Part shown: positions 34,795 to 43,467 of the stretch, one piece after another
Layout of the letters: every line of letters begins with the position of its first letter
Position numbering within the stretch: the stretch's first letter is position 1
Origin: Blastocatellia bacterium
GTDB lineage: Bacteria; Acidobacteriota; Blastocatellia; Pyrinomonadales; Pyrinomonadaceae
Direction: 5' to 3'
Assembly (NCBI GenBank): GCA_016789265.1
Contig: JAEUQK010000024.1
Location: 62,001 to 126,000, forward strand
Length of the DNA stretch: 64,000 nt
Program-made: the position numbers and the translations under genes
Notes under the pieces: model-generated
Databases searched by the model: none
What the model saw: only the letters and a program-made list of their open reading frames with translations
What the model was told of the DNA's origin: nothing

Positions 34795-35750
34795 TCGATC
34801 TCCGACAATTTTCTGACGTCGATCGATAGCGGCTCGTCCGGATGAGGAGTGTTGTAGATGTTGACAAATTTGTATCCGAACATGATCTGTTCAGGTTTGT
34901 AGGATGATCTTGCGTGAACGGTCTGAGCGAACGTTTCGTCTGTTGCTGCAAGCAAGATCAGTATCTCCGCATCCGCAGCCCTAAGGTCTGATTCGGTCAA
35001 ACCATATAGCGGCGAATCCTCGTCGATCGGGTGAACGACCGTCCATGCAAGCGGAAAGAAGACGACGCTCCGGCGTTCGAGTTCGAGTACGTCAAAACGG
35101 CGGACACGTTTTCCGTTCTCTGTGACAAAGCGGGCAAACATTATCTTCGCGCTGATCTCGATGAGTTGATTGTTTTGGCCGTTCACGATGCGGAACATCA
35201 GACCGGTGATGCCGCGGTAAGGCGCAACTACTGCAACGTGACTGAAGACGATCTTCGCGACCGGCCTCGCAAAACGCGCGAATACCACGCCGGTGATAAG
35301 GGCGTTTGCAATGAGGCTGTAATACGATTCGACCGTTACAAGCAGGTTCGGCACGACGCCCACCGGATGAATCGTCCCGTAGCCGATGGTCGCAAATGTC
35401 TGCACGCTAAAGAAGAATCCGCGCACGAACAGGTTAGCGGTCGGCGTGCTCGACGTATCGACCAGCGCTTCTGCGCCAAGCGTAGAGTACAAAGTGCCGA
35501 ATGCGACGTTGCTGAAAAAATAGAGCAGCAACAGCAGGCCCAGGAAATTGCCCCACGACATTGAAAGAAGGGAGTGATAGGGGTTGATCGTCGAAAAGAA
35601 ACCAAACCCGGTCCGCTGCACGTTGAACGTGCCGTCCGAATTCAAAAATCGCTGCCGGCTCTGGCCCGCAACGAACGAACCAAAACCGAGGTCCTTGTCG
35701 TCTTCGGTCTCGTCGGGAGCCATCGTCCTGTCGAGTATCTCTTCTGTCAC
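34782..35750 (-). CDS. KirBac-type inward-rectifier potassium channel
   Basis: A 322-residue prokaryotic Kir channel. Residues 45-90 contain the slide helix and first transmembrane helix; the pore loop with selectivity filter TIGYG is at 121-125, followed by helix 2 (about 135-165). The C-terminal cytoplasmic Kir domain follows, with the MFRIVNGQNNQLIEISAKIMFAR lead and RSSYKPEQIMFGYKFVNIY. Start is GTG at 35750, only nine bases after a TATAAT box, so the mRNA may be nearly leaderless; ATG at 35720 (Met11) is the alternative. Monocistronic, with its own terminator. Confidence 0.92.
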   Translation of the reverse strand: MTEEILDRTMAPDETEDDKDLGFGSFVAGQSRQRFLNSDGTFNVQRTGFGFFSTINPYHSLLSMSWGNFLGLLLLLYFFSNVAFGTLYSTLGAEALVDTSSTPTANLFVRGFFFSVQTFATIGYGTIHPVGVVPNLLVTVESYYSLIANALITGVVFARFARPVAKIVFSHVAVVAPYRGITGLMFRIVNGQNNQLIEISAKIMFARFVTENGKRVRRFDVLELERRSVVFFPLAWTVVHPIDEDSPLYGLTESDLRAADAEILILLAATDETFAQTVHARSSYKPEQIMFGYKFVNIYNTPHPDEPLSIDVRKLSEIEPAE

Positions 35751-35759
35751 GGTAGAAAG

Positions 35760-35789
35760 ATTATATGCAGGCGCGATTTGGTTTGTAAA
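35760..35789 (-). promoter_or_regulatory. Sigma70-like promoter of the Kir channel gene
   Basis: On the minus strand TTTACA (35789-35784), an 18-base spacer and a perfect TATAAT (35765-35760) lie just before the GTG start at 35750. The expected transcription start is within about three bases of the start codon. Confidence 0.65.
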
Positions 35790-35851
35790 AACAAAACGCT
35801 CAGGCCCGATTCGAGGTCTGCCGTCTCAACGTTGTACAATCCAAGTTCCAA

Positions 35852-36388
35852 ATGTCAGACGCTACAGCAAACAACCCGATGCCGCCAAAGCTGCGGCCAA
35901 ACACGGAAGGCGGCATCGATCCGTCGTCGATCGCGGACCTTGTCGAATGGTTCCTCAATTATGACGAACGCACTGCCCGAATGCGTCACGCGAACACCGA
36001 GGAGCTCTTCCAATGGAAACAGCAGGACGACGCGGCAAACGGCGTTGGGATCTATCCGTTCGAAAATGCCGAAGCGCGATTCGCCATCGGCGTGTTTCAG
36101 GCTTTGCAGGAAAACAATTCGGAACCGCTGCTCGGTTTGTGGCTTAACGACGTTCTTGCGGCCCTGCACGAATCTCGCGAAACAAAACGCGAGATCACCG
36201 AAGCGAACGATCTGGACAAGGACATAGAAATGTCTTCGATCGAGAAGAGCGGATCGCTGACGACGAATGCCGAACGTCGCCTTTATCTCACAAGCTGTTG
36301 GCTCGAAGCCCTATGCACCGCTGAAGCCCGCGTCCTGGGTTGGATCTATCAGGAACTATACGGAAAGCCGTTTACACCGCAGCAATAG
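35852..36388 (+). CDS. Uncharacterised soluble protein
   Basis: A 178-residue protein that I do not recognise. It is acidic and helical, with IADLVEWFLNYDERTARMRHANTEELFQW spread over residues 26-55, a central AEARFAIGVFQAL, and a C-terminal NAERRLYLTSCWLEALCTAEARVLGWIYQELYG. No signal peptide, transmembrane helix or known catalytic motif. Codon pattern looks coding throughout. It lacks a visible ribosome binding site; TACAAT 11 bases before the ATG hints at a short leader. Divergent from the Kir gene. Confidence 0.7.
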   Translation: MSDATANNPMPPKLRPNTEGGIDPSSIADLVEWFLNYDERTARMRHANTEELFQWKQQDDAANGVGIYPFENAEARFAIGVFQALQENNSEPLLGLWLNDVLAALHESRETKREITEANDLDKDIEMSSIEKSGSLTTNAERRLYLTSCWLEALCTAEARVLGWIYQELYGKPFTPQQ

Positions 36389-36431
36389 AGCTGTGCTCGC
36401 TCTGAAAACTAGTCGGCAACCACGGAAATCA

Positions 36432-37253
36432 CTACCTAAATACTTCGCACTGCTGCATGCTGCCGAATTTCATACCTATTGCAAATGCCTTTTGCCGTTG
36501 TGCGGCCGAGCCGTGTGTGAACGAATCGGGAACAACGTAGCCTTGGGTTCGCCGTTGTATCATATCGTCACCAACGGCTGATGCCGCCTTCAATGCCTCT
36601 TCGGGGTCGCCCATCTCGACGATGCCTTTCTTTTGGGCATAATTCGCCCAGATCCCGGCGTAGCAATCCGCCTGAAGTTCCAGCGCGACAGAGAGCTGAT
36701 TGTTTTGCCCCTGGTTTTGCACCCTTGCCATTGTCCCCAGCAAGTTTTGCACGTGATGGCCGACTTCGTGGGCGATCACATAAGCCTGTGCAAAATCTCC
36801 CGGAGCCTTGAAATCGCGCTTGAGTTCGTTGAAAAAGTCGAAATCGAGATAAAGCTTTTGATCGCCCGGGCAATAGAATGGGCCCATCGCCGCACTCGCG
36901 TATCCGCAGGCGGACGACACCTGGCCGTTATAAAGCACCAGCTTCGGTTCAGAATAGCTTCGGCGCGCCTGTTGAGGCAGTATCTGCCGCCAGGCGTCTT
37001 CGGTACTTGCCATAACGACGCTGACAAATTGTTTATTCTCATCGGCAGGCTGGTTGGCCGAGTTTGTCGCTGCCGGGGGCTGGATGTCCTGCGGCATATT
37101 TCCTTCGAGCAATTGCCGCGGATCGCCGCCGAGCAGACAGACGATAGCCGCGAGAATGATCACACCCAGTCCGCCGCCGCCTAATGCGACGCCGCGTCCC
37201 ATACCGCGTCGATCCTCGATATTCGTACTTTGCCGCTGATCTCTCCAACGCAT
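36432..37253 (-). CDS. YpfJ-type neutral zinc metallopeptidase
   Basis: A 273-residue membrane-anchored metallopeptidase of the YpfJ/KPN_02809 family. It starts with MRWRDQRQSTNIEDRRG, has one transmembrane helix (about 22-43), then a periplasmic domain. Zinc motif HEVGHHVQNLLG is near residue 165, preceded by YVIA; the FNELKRDF and LELQADCYAGIWA (third ligand Glu) segments are typical, with a VPDSFTHGSAAQR end. GGGGGAAGG lies 6-14 bases before the ATG, and upstream in-frame codons have no family counterpart. Substrate unknown. Confidence 0.9.
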   Translation of the reverse strand: MRWRDQRQSTNIEDRRGMGRGVALGGGGLGVIILAAIVCLLGGDPRQLLEGNMPQDIQPPAATNSANQPADENKQFVSVVMASTEDAWRQILPQQARRSYSEPKLVLYNGQVSSACGYASAAMGPFYCPGDQKLYLDFDFFNELKRDFKAPGDFAQAYVIAHEVGHHVQNLLGTMARVQNQGQNNQLSVALELQADCYAGIWANYAQKKGIVEMGDPEEALKAASAVGDDMIQRRTQGYVVPDSFTHGSAAQRQKAFAIGMKFGSMQQCEVFR

Positions 37254-37463
37254 AAACCTTCCCCCGGAAGACAATCTAAATTCTGATAGAACGTAATTGG
37301 ATTCTAACATCTTTCTCCGGCCCTCGATAGGTTTTGCGCATTGGCAAATGAATGCCCGATCGAGTTTCAACCGTTTATTTGGGCTCAGATGGCGCGCTGC
37401 GCGAAAGGTGATCAGCGGCTGACCGAAAGGAATATCACGCCGAAATAAAATTTCCGCTAAGTC
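37254..37463. other. Divergent intergenic region
   Basis: About 210 bases upstream of the YpfJ-type and HU genes hold no gene. A small GC-rich palindrome (GCGCGCTGCGCG type, near 37390-37401) is present but no second feature around it. The HU promoter lies at the downstream end. Confidence 0.4.
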
Positions 37464-37493
37464 TTGACATATGTGTAATTACAGGCATATGAT
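37464..37493 (+). promoter_or_regulatory. Sigma70-like promoter of the HU gene
   Basis: A perfect TTGACA (37464-37469) is followed after 18 bases by TATGAT (37488-37493), 62 bases before the start of the HU-type gene. It is the best promoter match I noticed in the window. Confidence 0.75.
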
Positions 37494-37555
37494 TAGGAAA
37501 CTAACACGGCGGCTTTCATTCTAACGGTTCACAACCTTTCTTATTGGAGGCAGTG

Positions 37556-37858
37556 ATGATCAAGCTGGACATCGTTAATCAGGTGGCCGATAAAACTGGC
37601 GTCCCAAAGCAAAAAGCAGAGCAGGTTGTAGATTCTCTGTTCAATGCGATGAAAGAGGCTCTTGCTCGAGGCAAAAGGATCGAGCTGCGGGGGTTTGGCG
37701 TATTCGTCGTGAAGCCACGCAAACGCGGGGTCGGGAGAAATCCGCGAACCGGCCAAGAGGTGCCGATCCCGGCCGGAAAGACCATAAGATTCAAACCCGG
37801 CAAAGAATTGACCGCTCGGGAAGTTGACGGCGAAGTTACTCCCGAACCGGCAATGTAG
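37556..37858 (+). CDS. HU/IHF-family DNA-binding protein
   Basis: A 100-residue nucleoid-associated protein. Residues 1-90 match HU/IHF: KLDIVNQVADKTGVPKQKA, the GKRIELRGFGVFVVKPRKRG signature and the arm sequence GRNPRTGQEVPIPAGK, ending in FKPGKEL. The last ten residues are acidic. ATG at 37556 follows GGAGG (37546-37550) by five bases; GTG at 37553 is an alternative. It has a strong promoter upstream and a clear terminator, so it is a single-gene transcript. Confidence 0.93.
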   Translation: MIKLDIVNQVADKTGVPKQKAEQVVDSLFNAMKEALARGKRIELRGFGVFVVKPRKRGVGRNPRTGQEVPIPAGKTIRFKPGKELTAREVDGEVTPEPAM

Positions 37859-37892
37859 TGGCAATTCACAAACTTTTTAGTATCCTCAGAGT

Positions 37893-37924
37893 CGTGGGCA
37901 AATAGAACTTGCCCGCGATTTTTT
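37893..37924 (+). terminator. Rho-independent terminator of the HU gene
   Basis: CGTGGGCAA (37893-37901) pairs with TTGCCCGCG (37909-37917) around a seven-base loop, with one G-T pair, and is followed by ATTTTTT (37918-37924). The last T directly precedes the ATG of the next gene at 37925. Confidence 0.9.
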
Positions 37925-38947
37925 ATGTCCGTTGATCAGCGATACTTCGACGATGGCAGAGTTTTGCGTCCCACCTGGCGAGCGTATGCCCTGCATTTAG
38001 GCCTTTTGTTAGCGACATTTTGCACTGCGACCATCGCAGGAGTTCTTTTTCCTTTCGGCCCGATCGTTACGCTGCCCGGCCAGGAGACCGATCCGCAAAC
38101 CGCTTCCCAATGGATCGACTTTTTGTTTTCGCTTCCGACTCGTTATGTCGTCCTCATCGGCGGTGCTATCGAAAAGATGGCCGCTGATCCGGTTTACCTT
38201 ACTTACGGACTTAAGTTCTCGCTGTCGCTGATCTTCATCCTGTTCTGTCACGAAATGGGGCATTACATTGCTTGCCGTATTTACAAAGTCGATGCGACGC
38301 TGCCGTTCTTTATCCCAACTCCGCCGCTTGTCGGCCCGGCGGGAACCTTCGGGGCGTTCATCAAAATAATGTCGCCCCTGCCATCTCGAAAAGCCATCTT
38401 TGACATTGGCGTCGCGGGACCGATAGCGGGATTTTTTGCGTTGATCCCGATCGCGATCGCCGAGATTTCGACTATGCAGACCATTTCGCCGCAGCAAGCC
38501 GCCGTTCTCGCTGGCAACCTCACTTTTTCCGATCCGCTCCTTTTGAAAATGATCGGGGCTGCCAACGGTATTGATCTCTCTTTTGGAATTGGAAATCCCT
38601 TTTATTTCGCGGCTTGGGTCGGTCTTTTAGTTACCGCATTGAATCTAATTCCGTCAGGCCAGCTTGATGGCGGCCACGCGCTGTACGCGGTCTTAGGCGA
38701 ACGCGTACATTTTTGGACCGGACGGATAGCTTTCCTCGCTATGGCGACGCTTTCGATAATCGGCTGGTTTGTTTACGGCAGCCCGAGCGGATTTCTTATT
38801 GCCGTTCTACTTGGAATAATGATGCGGATCAAGCATCCGAAGCCGTGGGACGAAACTCCTCTTGACGGCAAGCGCAAACTGGTCGCAGCGCTGGTCCTCG
38901 TAATATTCGTGCTTTGTTTTGTACCGTTTCCGCTTAAACTAAGCTAG
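37925..38947 (+). CDS. Site-2 protease family (M50) membrane metallopeptidase
   Basis: A 340-residue polytopic M50 protease. The zinc motif FCHEMGHYIACRIY is in a helix near residues 103-115, and the third ligand region is NLIPSGQLDGGHALYAV near 240-256. Conserved LPFFIPTPPLVGPAGTFGAFI between them is typical of the plant EGY/ bacterial M50 type. Seven or so helices; no PDZ domain. The ATG directly abuts the T run of the HU terminator and no ribosome binding site is visible, so initiation is unusual; the next in-frame Met is far inside. Overlaps the convergent gene by four bases. Confidence 0.9.
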   Translation: MSVDQRYFDDGRVLRPTWRAYALHLGLLLATFCTATIAGVLFPFGPIVTLPGQETDPQTASQWIDFLFSLPTRYVVLIGGAIEKMAADPVYLTYGLKFSLSLIFILFCHEMGHYIACRIYKVDATLPFFIPTPPLVGPAGTFGAFIKIMSPLPSRKAIFDIGVAGPIAGFFALIPIAIAEISTMQTISPQQAAVLAGNLTFSDPLLLKMIGAANGIDLSFGIGNPFYFAAWVGLLVTALNLIPSGQLDGGHALYAVLGERVHFWTGRIAFLAMATLSIIGWFVYGSPSGFLIAVLLGIMMRIKHPKPWDETPLDGKRKLVAALVLVIFVLCFVPFPLKLS

Positions 38948-39939
38948 TTTGCCGCGATGTTCGGAAGCATTCCTTTCACTTCGCGAACGACGGTCTGGAC
39001 GTCTTTGTCGCCATCCAAAGCGATCATGAAAAAATCGTAGCTTGTCTTAAAGCAGACCATTCCATTCCCGAAAAACCAAACGCCTTCAAGGAGCGGATTT
39101 CCGCCGATCAGCCAGTCGATCGGTGCGCCGGTGATCGTCTTTGGGTTTAGGATGTTCGTCATCATCACCGCGCCCGACGCAAATGAAAAAGCACCTAAGA
39201 GCGGAGCTCCGATGCGTCGCGCGATCTCTGCTTCGAATTTGATCTGTTCAGCTCTTGCTCCGTCGAGATCGCCGTTCGCGATCTTCTCTTCGCGCGATCT
39301 GAGGTACTCGTTAAAACTCTCTCCGATCTTCTTCACCGACCACGCAGGCAGAGCAGAATTGAAAAGCCAGTGTGAACTAATTCCTGTAAAGACAACTCCA
39401 AGTCCGGCGCCGACCACTATCGAAGCACCGGTCGCCGCGGCACGCAATGGGTCTTCCTGTATCCAGGACGAAGCTTTTGACAAGGACTTCCATGTCGAAT
39501 CGACCGTCCGCGTCCAGCTTGCACCGAAATTGAAAAGGTCAGCGGCGGTCTTTGCTCCCGAACCAACGGCCTCTTTCGCGCCGTCAAAGATCTCGCCGGC
39601 TTTCTTTGCCGCGACGCCGAGGATATCGCCGGCCGCTTCGGTGGTTTTTCCAGCGGTTTCTTCCGCGGCATCACGCACAGGTTCGCTCGCATCCCACGCC
39701 TTTTTGGCGGTCTTGTTCGCGGCTTTAAGGGTTTCCTCCGCTGCCTTCACGGCTTGCTTTCCGACCTCGGTCTTTTCAGCCTCAGATTTGATCTTCTCTG
39801 CGCCCTTTTGCGCGGTTTCCACCACCACGCGTGCGCCTTCCTCGAGCTTGTCCTTTATACCGAGTTGTTTGTCGATCTCGCCAAACTTTTCCTTGGCATC
39901 ACGCTGCCATTTGTCGAATTTATCTTTGTAATCGGACAT
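38944..39939 (-). CDS. Alanine/lysine-rich helical membrane protein
   Basis: A 331-residue protein with no named family. The first 130 residues are Ala/Lys/Glu-rich repeats of 11-residue-like amphipathic helix (KAAEETLKAANKTAKKAWD, AAEETAGKTTEAAGD), similar in style to LEA or apolipoprotein-like helices. The rest has likely transmembrane or membrane-associated helices near 160-190 (GASIVVGAGLGVVFTGI) and 240-265, and ends in DGDKDVQTVVREVKGML. It may be an envelope-stress or desiccation protein (inference from composition). A Met with a plausible AGAGG upstream begins it. Confidence 0.7.
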   Translation of the reverse strand: MSDYKDKFDKWQRDAKEKFGEIDKQLGIKDKLEEGARVVVETAQKGAEKIKSEAEKTEVGKQAVKAAEETLKAANKTAKKAWDASEPVRDAAEETAGKTTEAAGDILGVAAKKAGEIFDGAKEAVGSGAKTAADLFNFGASWTRTVDSTWKSLSKASSWIQEDPLRAAATGASIVVGAGLGVVFTGISSHWLFNSALPAWSVKKIGESFNEYLRSREEKIANGDLDGARAEQIKFEAEIARRIGAPLLGAFSFASGAVMMTNILNPKTITGAPIDWLIGGNPLLEGVWFFGNGMVCFKTSYDFFMIALDGDKDVQTVVREVKGMLPNIAAN

Positions 39940-40122
39940 AAGAATACCTCTCGCCCCTATCAGAACTTATCTTGTATAACGCTTTCCGGCGTCGGAAAGT
40001 TCGCGGGCGATACCCTATATGATTGCGCCGAACAGGTTCAGATTCAACGATTTATTTACCAGATCGCAGGTACTTAAGAAACCTGCCGTCGCCGTGTTAA
40101 CCTTTATCCTGTCAAAATCGGT

Positions 40123-40329
40123 ATGTTAATGGTGAAATGCCCCTCATGCGGGACAGAATCTCAATACGAAGGCAACGAATTTCGGCCCTTTTGCTCCGAA
40201 AGATGTAAGCTGCTCGATTTCGGTGCGTGGACGGACGAGGAATATAGTTTACCCGTCGAGGAAACCAATCTTACCGAAGAGGACCTAGAGCGCATCGAAA
40301 CTGCTCTCCGAACAGGCGGTAAGGAATGA
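40123..40329 (+). CDS. yacG: YacG-family zinc protein (DNA gyrase inhibitor type)
   Basis: A 68-residue YacG homologue, E. coli YacG binding GyrB and blocking DNA gyrase. The zinc signature CPSCGTESQYEGNEFRPFC..RCK is complete, followed by LDFGAWTDEEY. Met1 or Met3 (MVKCP) may be the true start. Its stop overlaps the start of the following small membrane-protein gene by ATGA. Absence of a coaE or guanylate-type partner means context adds nothing to the function. Confidence 0.9.
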   Translation: MLMVKCPSCGTESQYEGNEFRPFCSERCKLLDFGAWTDEEYSLPVEETNLTEEDLERIETALRTGGKE

Positions 40330-40592
40330 GTGTTATGTTTCTTCTATTTGATGTTGCTGCACCCGGCGGCGGAACGGCCGCGGCCGCGGTCGGTATCGGT
40401 TTCCTTCTTGTTCTTCTCGCGGTCGCCTATGTCGCGTTCAGGCTTTTGAAGAAGACTGTGAAGATGGCCGTTCGCATGGCGATCGTCGCCGTGATTGTGG
40501 CCATCGCCATCGTTGGAAGTGTTTCACTATGGTGGTTCGGTTCATCTTCCGGCGGATCAAGACCGCCGCGGCCCTCACCGACCCGCAGATAA
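40326..40592 (+). CDS. Small two-helix membrane protein downstream of yacG
   Basis: An 88-residue protein with two hydrophobic segments (about 18-40 and 46-70, the second Ile/Val/Ala-rich) separated by RLLKKTVKMAVRM, and a Pro/Arg/Gly-rich tail. No family recognised. Four-base overlap with yacG indicates translational coupling. The MFS gene begins 21 bases downstream. Confidence 0.65.
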   Translation: MSVMFLLFDVAAPGGGTAAAAVGIGFLLVLLAVAYVAFRLLKKTVKMAVRMAIVAVIVAIAIVGSVSLWWFGSSSGGSRPPRPSPTRR

Positions 40593-40613
40593 TTCGGTAA
40601 GTTCTGTATATCG

Positions 40614-41861
40614 ATGCCCACAAACGACGAATCAAAACGGCCCGGATTATTCGCACGTTACAAAACTCTTCCGGTAAACGTCTTTGCGCTAAGTTTCGTC
40701 GCGTTTCTAAATGACGCATCCAGCGAGATCATCTATCCGCTCTTGCCCGCCTTCCTCGCGCTTTCTCTCGGTGCGACCCCGTTTGCTATCGGCATGATCG
40801 AGGGCTTTGCCGAGTCGGTCGCGAGCATATTGAAACTATTCTCAGGATATCTCAGCGACAAGTTCGATCGGCGAAAACTGCCCGTGTTTCTTGGATATTC
40901 GCTCGCCGCAATAATGCGCCCGTTGCTTGCATTTGTGACGACCTGGCAGCAAGTACTTGTCGTACGCATGGCAGACCGCGTGGGGAAAGGCATTCGCGGA
41001 GCGCCTCGCGACGCGCTGCTTGCCGGCAGTGTGCCGGTGGAAAATCGCGGGCTCGCGTTCGGATTCAATCGGGCTGCCGATCATCTGGGCGCGGTCGTCG
41101 GGCCTGTTTTCGCGTTTTTTCTGCTTTCTTATCTTGCCTCAGACCCGCAGAATCCGACGGCGATAGAGTATCAAAAGGTCTTCCTGTTCGCGTCTATCCC
41201 GGTTGCTCTCGGACTCTTTGTGATCATCTTTTTAGTTCACGAAGAACCCAGGCCTGAGGTCAACGGCGATTCGATGCCGATCAAGTTTTCGCTCAGCCAG
41301 TTTGACGGCAATTTCAAGCGGCTTCTCTTCATCGTTGCATTGTTCACACTTTCAAATTCGACCGATGCGTTCTTGCTTCTTCGAGCGGAGCAGTCGGGAG
41401 TCTCGCCGGCGATGTTGCCGCTATTGTGGATGACGCTTCATTTCAGCAAGGTGATAAGTTCGCTGATAGGCGGCGATCTTTCGGATCGTTTCGGCCGCCG
41501 ATCGCTGATAATAACGGGCTGGATCATCTACGCTGCGGTCTATGTCGGATTTGCGTTCATAGATTCGGCATGGCAGGCGTGGGCTCTGTTTATCGTTTAC
41601 GGAACCTATTTCGGCTTGACCGAAGGCGTCGAAAAGGCCTTCGTTGCCGACATGGTCGAACCCGAAAAACGCGGAACCGCTTACGGTTTTTACAACCTCG
41701 CATTCGGCATCACGGTCTTTCCAGCGTCACTTCTTTTCGGCTTAGTGTGGTACGAATTAGGGGCTCCGACGGCTTTTGTCGCAAGTTCGATAGTTTCGGT
41801 CATTGCGGCCGTTATGCTCCTCACAGTAAGGCCTCCGCATAAACAAAAAGAAGCGGCATAG
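40614..41861 (+). CDS. MFS transporter
   Basis: A 415-residue major facilitator with 12 predicted helices. The loop between helices 2 and 3 has GYLSDKFDRRKLPVFLGY, an MFS A-motif variant, and its second-half counterpart is GGDLSDRFGRRSLIITGW. The segment RMADRVGKGIRGAPRDALLA is typical of the MFS subgroup also found with SAM-linked proteins and tetracycline-like exporters. The substrate is unknown. Its last codons lie inside the hairpin that serves as the M48 gene terminator. Confidence 0.88.
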   Translation: MPTNDESKRPGLFARYKTLPVNVFALSFVAFLNDASSEIIYPLLPAFLALSLGATPFAIGMIEGFAESVASILKLFSGYLSDKFDRRKLPVFLGYSLAAIMRPLLAFVTTWQQVLVVRMADRVGKGIRGAPRDALLAGSVPVENRGLAFGFNRAADHLGAVVGPVFAFFLLSYLASDPQNPTAIEYQKVFLFASIPVALGLFVIIFLVHEEPRPEVNGDSMPIKFSLSQFDGNFKRLLFIVALFTLSNSTDAFLLLRAEQSGVSPAMLPLLWMTLHFSKVISSLIGGDLSDRFGRRSLIITGWIIYAAVYVGFAFIDSAWQAWALFIVYGTYFGLTEGVEKAFVADMVEPEKRGTAYGFYNLAFGITVFPASLLFGLVWYELGAPTAFVASSIVSVIAAVMLLTVRPPHKQKEAA

Positions 41862-41870
41862 ACCGCTTCT
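41842..41870 (-). terminator. Terminator of the M48 peptidase gene, overlapping the MFS stop
   Basis: AGAAGCGG (41849-41856) and CCGCTTCT (41863-41870) form a perfect 8-bp stem with the MFS stop codon in the loop. On the minus strand it is followed by TTTTGTTT, making a terminator for the M48 gene. On the plus strand there is no T run. Confidence 0.8.
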
Positions 41871-41894
41871 CTCGAATTCAATGACAACCTCGAT

Positions 41895-43298
41895 CTAGTC
41901 ATTCAGTCTGATCGACGCGATCAGATTTCTAAACGCGCTGTTGTATCTGAAAGTCTCGTCAGCAGGAACGACCGCGGCAATATACAGGATGTCTCCGCTT
42001 CGCATCGGCGCCGTATAGATGGTCACGTTTTCTGTCTTATTGGTAACGGACGAACGACCGGACAGTACAGTGGTATATCCCTGTCGCCCCGCAACCGTGG
42101 TTCGCGAAAAGCCGCTCTGTTGACGCAAGTACGCGTTCGATTCGAGCAGGCCCTGTACGTATTCCTCGGTTGTCTGATCAAATGAACCGCCTCTGCCCTT
42201 GTAGATCCCGATCATTGCACCGTGGGTGATTCCTTGATCACCATACGCACCTTCGGGAGCAAAGGTCACCTCGCTCTGTCCGGCAAATTCACGCCAGTTG
42301 CTCGGAACGTTCATCCTTATCCACGATCCGCTCTGGTACACGCGAGTGGTGGCTGATGGATAAGGCACGGAAGCCGAATATCGCCCGCCCGCGGTCGGGT
42401 TTGTGCCCTCACCGCTTTTTATCTCCTTTTCGATCTCCGCCATCGATTTGGCACGTGGCATTGCACGAAGCCGTTCCTGTGTTCGCGAAAATTCCCGGGT
42501 CACCTTTATCGGATTCGAACTGACATTCAATCGCGACGCTTCGTTGTCAATGATCTTTGAGCGGCTACCTGGATCCGGATGGCTGCTGAGCCATTCAGGA
42601 GTGCGGCTCCCGCCGCTTTCCTTTTGGATCGTCTGAAACATGCCGGAAAGGTCACGCGGATCGTAACCGGCACTTGCCATGATCTGTGCCCCAAGTATGT
42701 CGGCCTGTGTCTCGTACTCGCGGCTGTACCTCAGGAAACTTCCCGCGACGATCATCTGTCCGAGCTGTGCTCCGGTGCCGCCGCCTAAAATAGCACCGCC
42801 TAGAATGGCACCGATTCCGAGGATCTGATTCAGCGGATTATTGAGCTTTGTCTGTTGAGCGGTGGCATGGCGAAGAGCGACGTGGCTGATCTCGTGTGCC
42901 ATCACGCCTGCCATCTCCCCTTCGTTCTTTGCCGCTTCGATCATGCCCCGATTGACGTACATCGGGCCGCCCGGCAACGCAAAAGCATTGATGTCACGCG
43001 CGTTTACGACCTTAAATCGATAGTCAAAATCAGGCTGGCGAAACTGCGGAGGGATCGCCGAGACGAGACGTTCGCCGACACGCGTTACGTATGACTCTGC
43101 TTGCTGATCGTTAAGAATAGGAAACTGCTGTTCGACCTGGCGCGAAGCATCGTTCCCGATCTTCACATCGTCCTGGATCTTGTATTTATTCTTCGGCATC
43201 TTTATCGCCGTTTGGGCGATAGCCGAAAAAGGCAGAATGACGACTGACCAAATAACGGCAGCTGTTAGAACGCGATTTCGCGACATACGTTTCCTCAT
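41895..43298 (-). CDS. Exported M48 family zinc metallopeptidase
   Basis: A 467-residue protein like BepA/HtpX-type periplasmic M48 proteases. Signal peptide near residues 1-28 (VIWSVVILPFSAIAQ). The catalytic motif MAHEISHVALRHA is near residue 124, with the third ligand in YSREYETQADILGAQIM. After about residue 290 an extra C-terminal domain follows (SGSWIRMNVPSNWREF and later AAVVPADETFRYNSAFRNLI), resembling a PsbP-type fold common in acidobacterial M48 proteins. ATG at 43298 follows AGGAGGG by seven bases. Likely in outer-membrane protein quality control (inference). Confidence 0.9.
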   Translation of the reverse strand: MRKRMSRNRVLTAAVIWSVVILPFSAIAQTAIKMPKNKYKIQDDVKIGNDASRQVEQQFPILNDQQAESYVTRVGERLVSAIPPQFRQPDFDYRFKVVNARDINAFALPGGPMYVNRGMIEAAKNEGEMAGVMAHEISHVALRHATAQQTKLNNPLNQILGIGAILGGAILGGGTGAQLGQMIVAGSFLRYSREYETQADILGAQIMASAGYDPRDLSGMFQTIQKESGGSRTPEWLSSHPDPGSRSKIIDNEASRLNVSSNPIKVTREFSRTQERLRAMPRAKSMAEIEKEIKSGEGTNPTAGGRYSASVPYPSATTRVYQSGSWIRMNVPSNWREFAGQSEVTFAPEGAYGDQGITHGAMIGIYKGRGGSFDQTTEEYVQGLLESNAYLRQQSGFSRTTVAGRQGYTTVLSGRSSVTNKTENVTIYTAPMRSGDILYIAAVVPADETFRYNSAFRNLIASIRLND

Positions 43299-43417
43299 GT
43301 GACCCTCCTGAAAATTCACAAACAATAGTATCAAATCCGGCCGAAACGCTGCCGGAACAAAAGCGTCACTTTGATGAGAGTCTGATTGTCGGGGGTTTGC
43401 CTTAAAATGGAGATCCC

Positions 43418-43441
43418 TTGCTGTCCTGGTTGGTACAGCAA
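43418..43441. promoter_or_regulatory. Inverted repeat between two minus-strand genes
   Basis: TTGCTGT (43418-43424) and ACAGCAA (43435-43441) are perfect arms with a ten-base spacer. It lies 120 bases upstream of the M48 gene and 27 bases after the end of the small gene. It may be an operator or a weak transcript end; no T run follows on either strand. Confidence 0.35.
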
Positions 43442-43467
43442 TGGATAAACCTAATTATTGCTTATAT

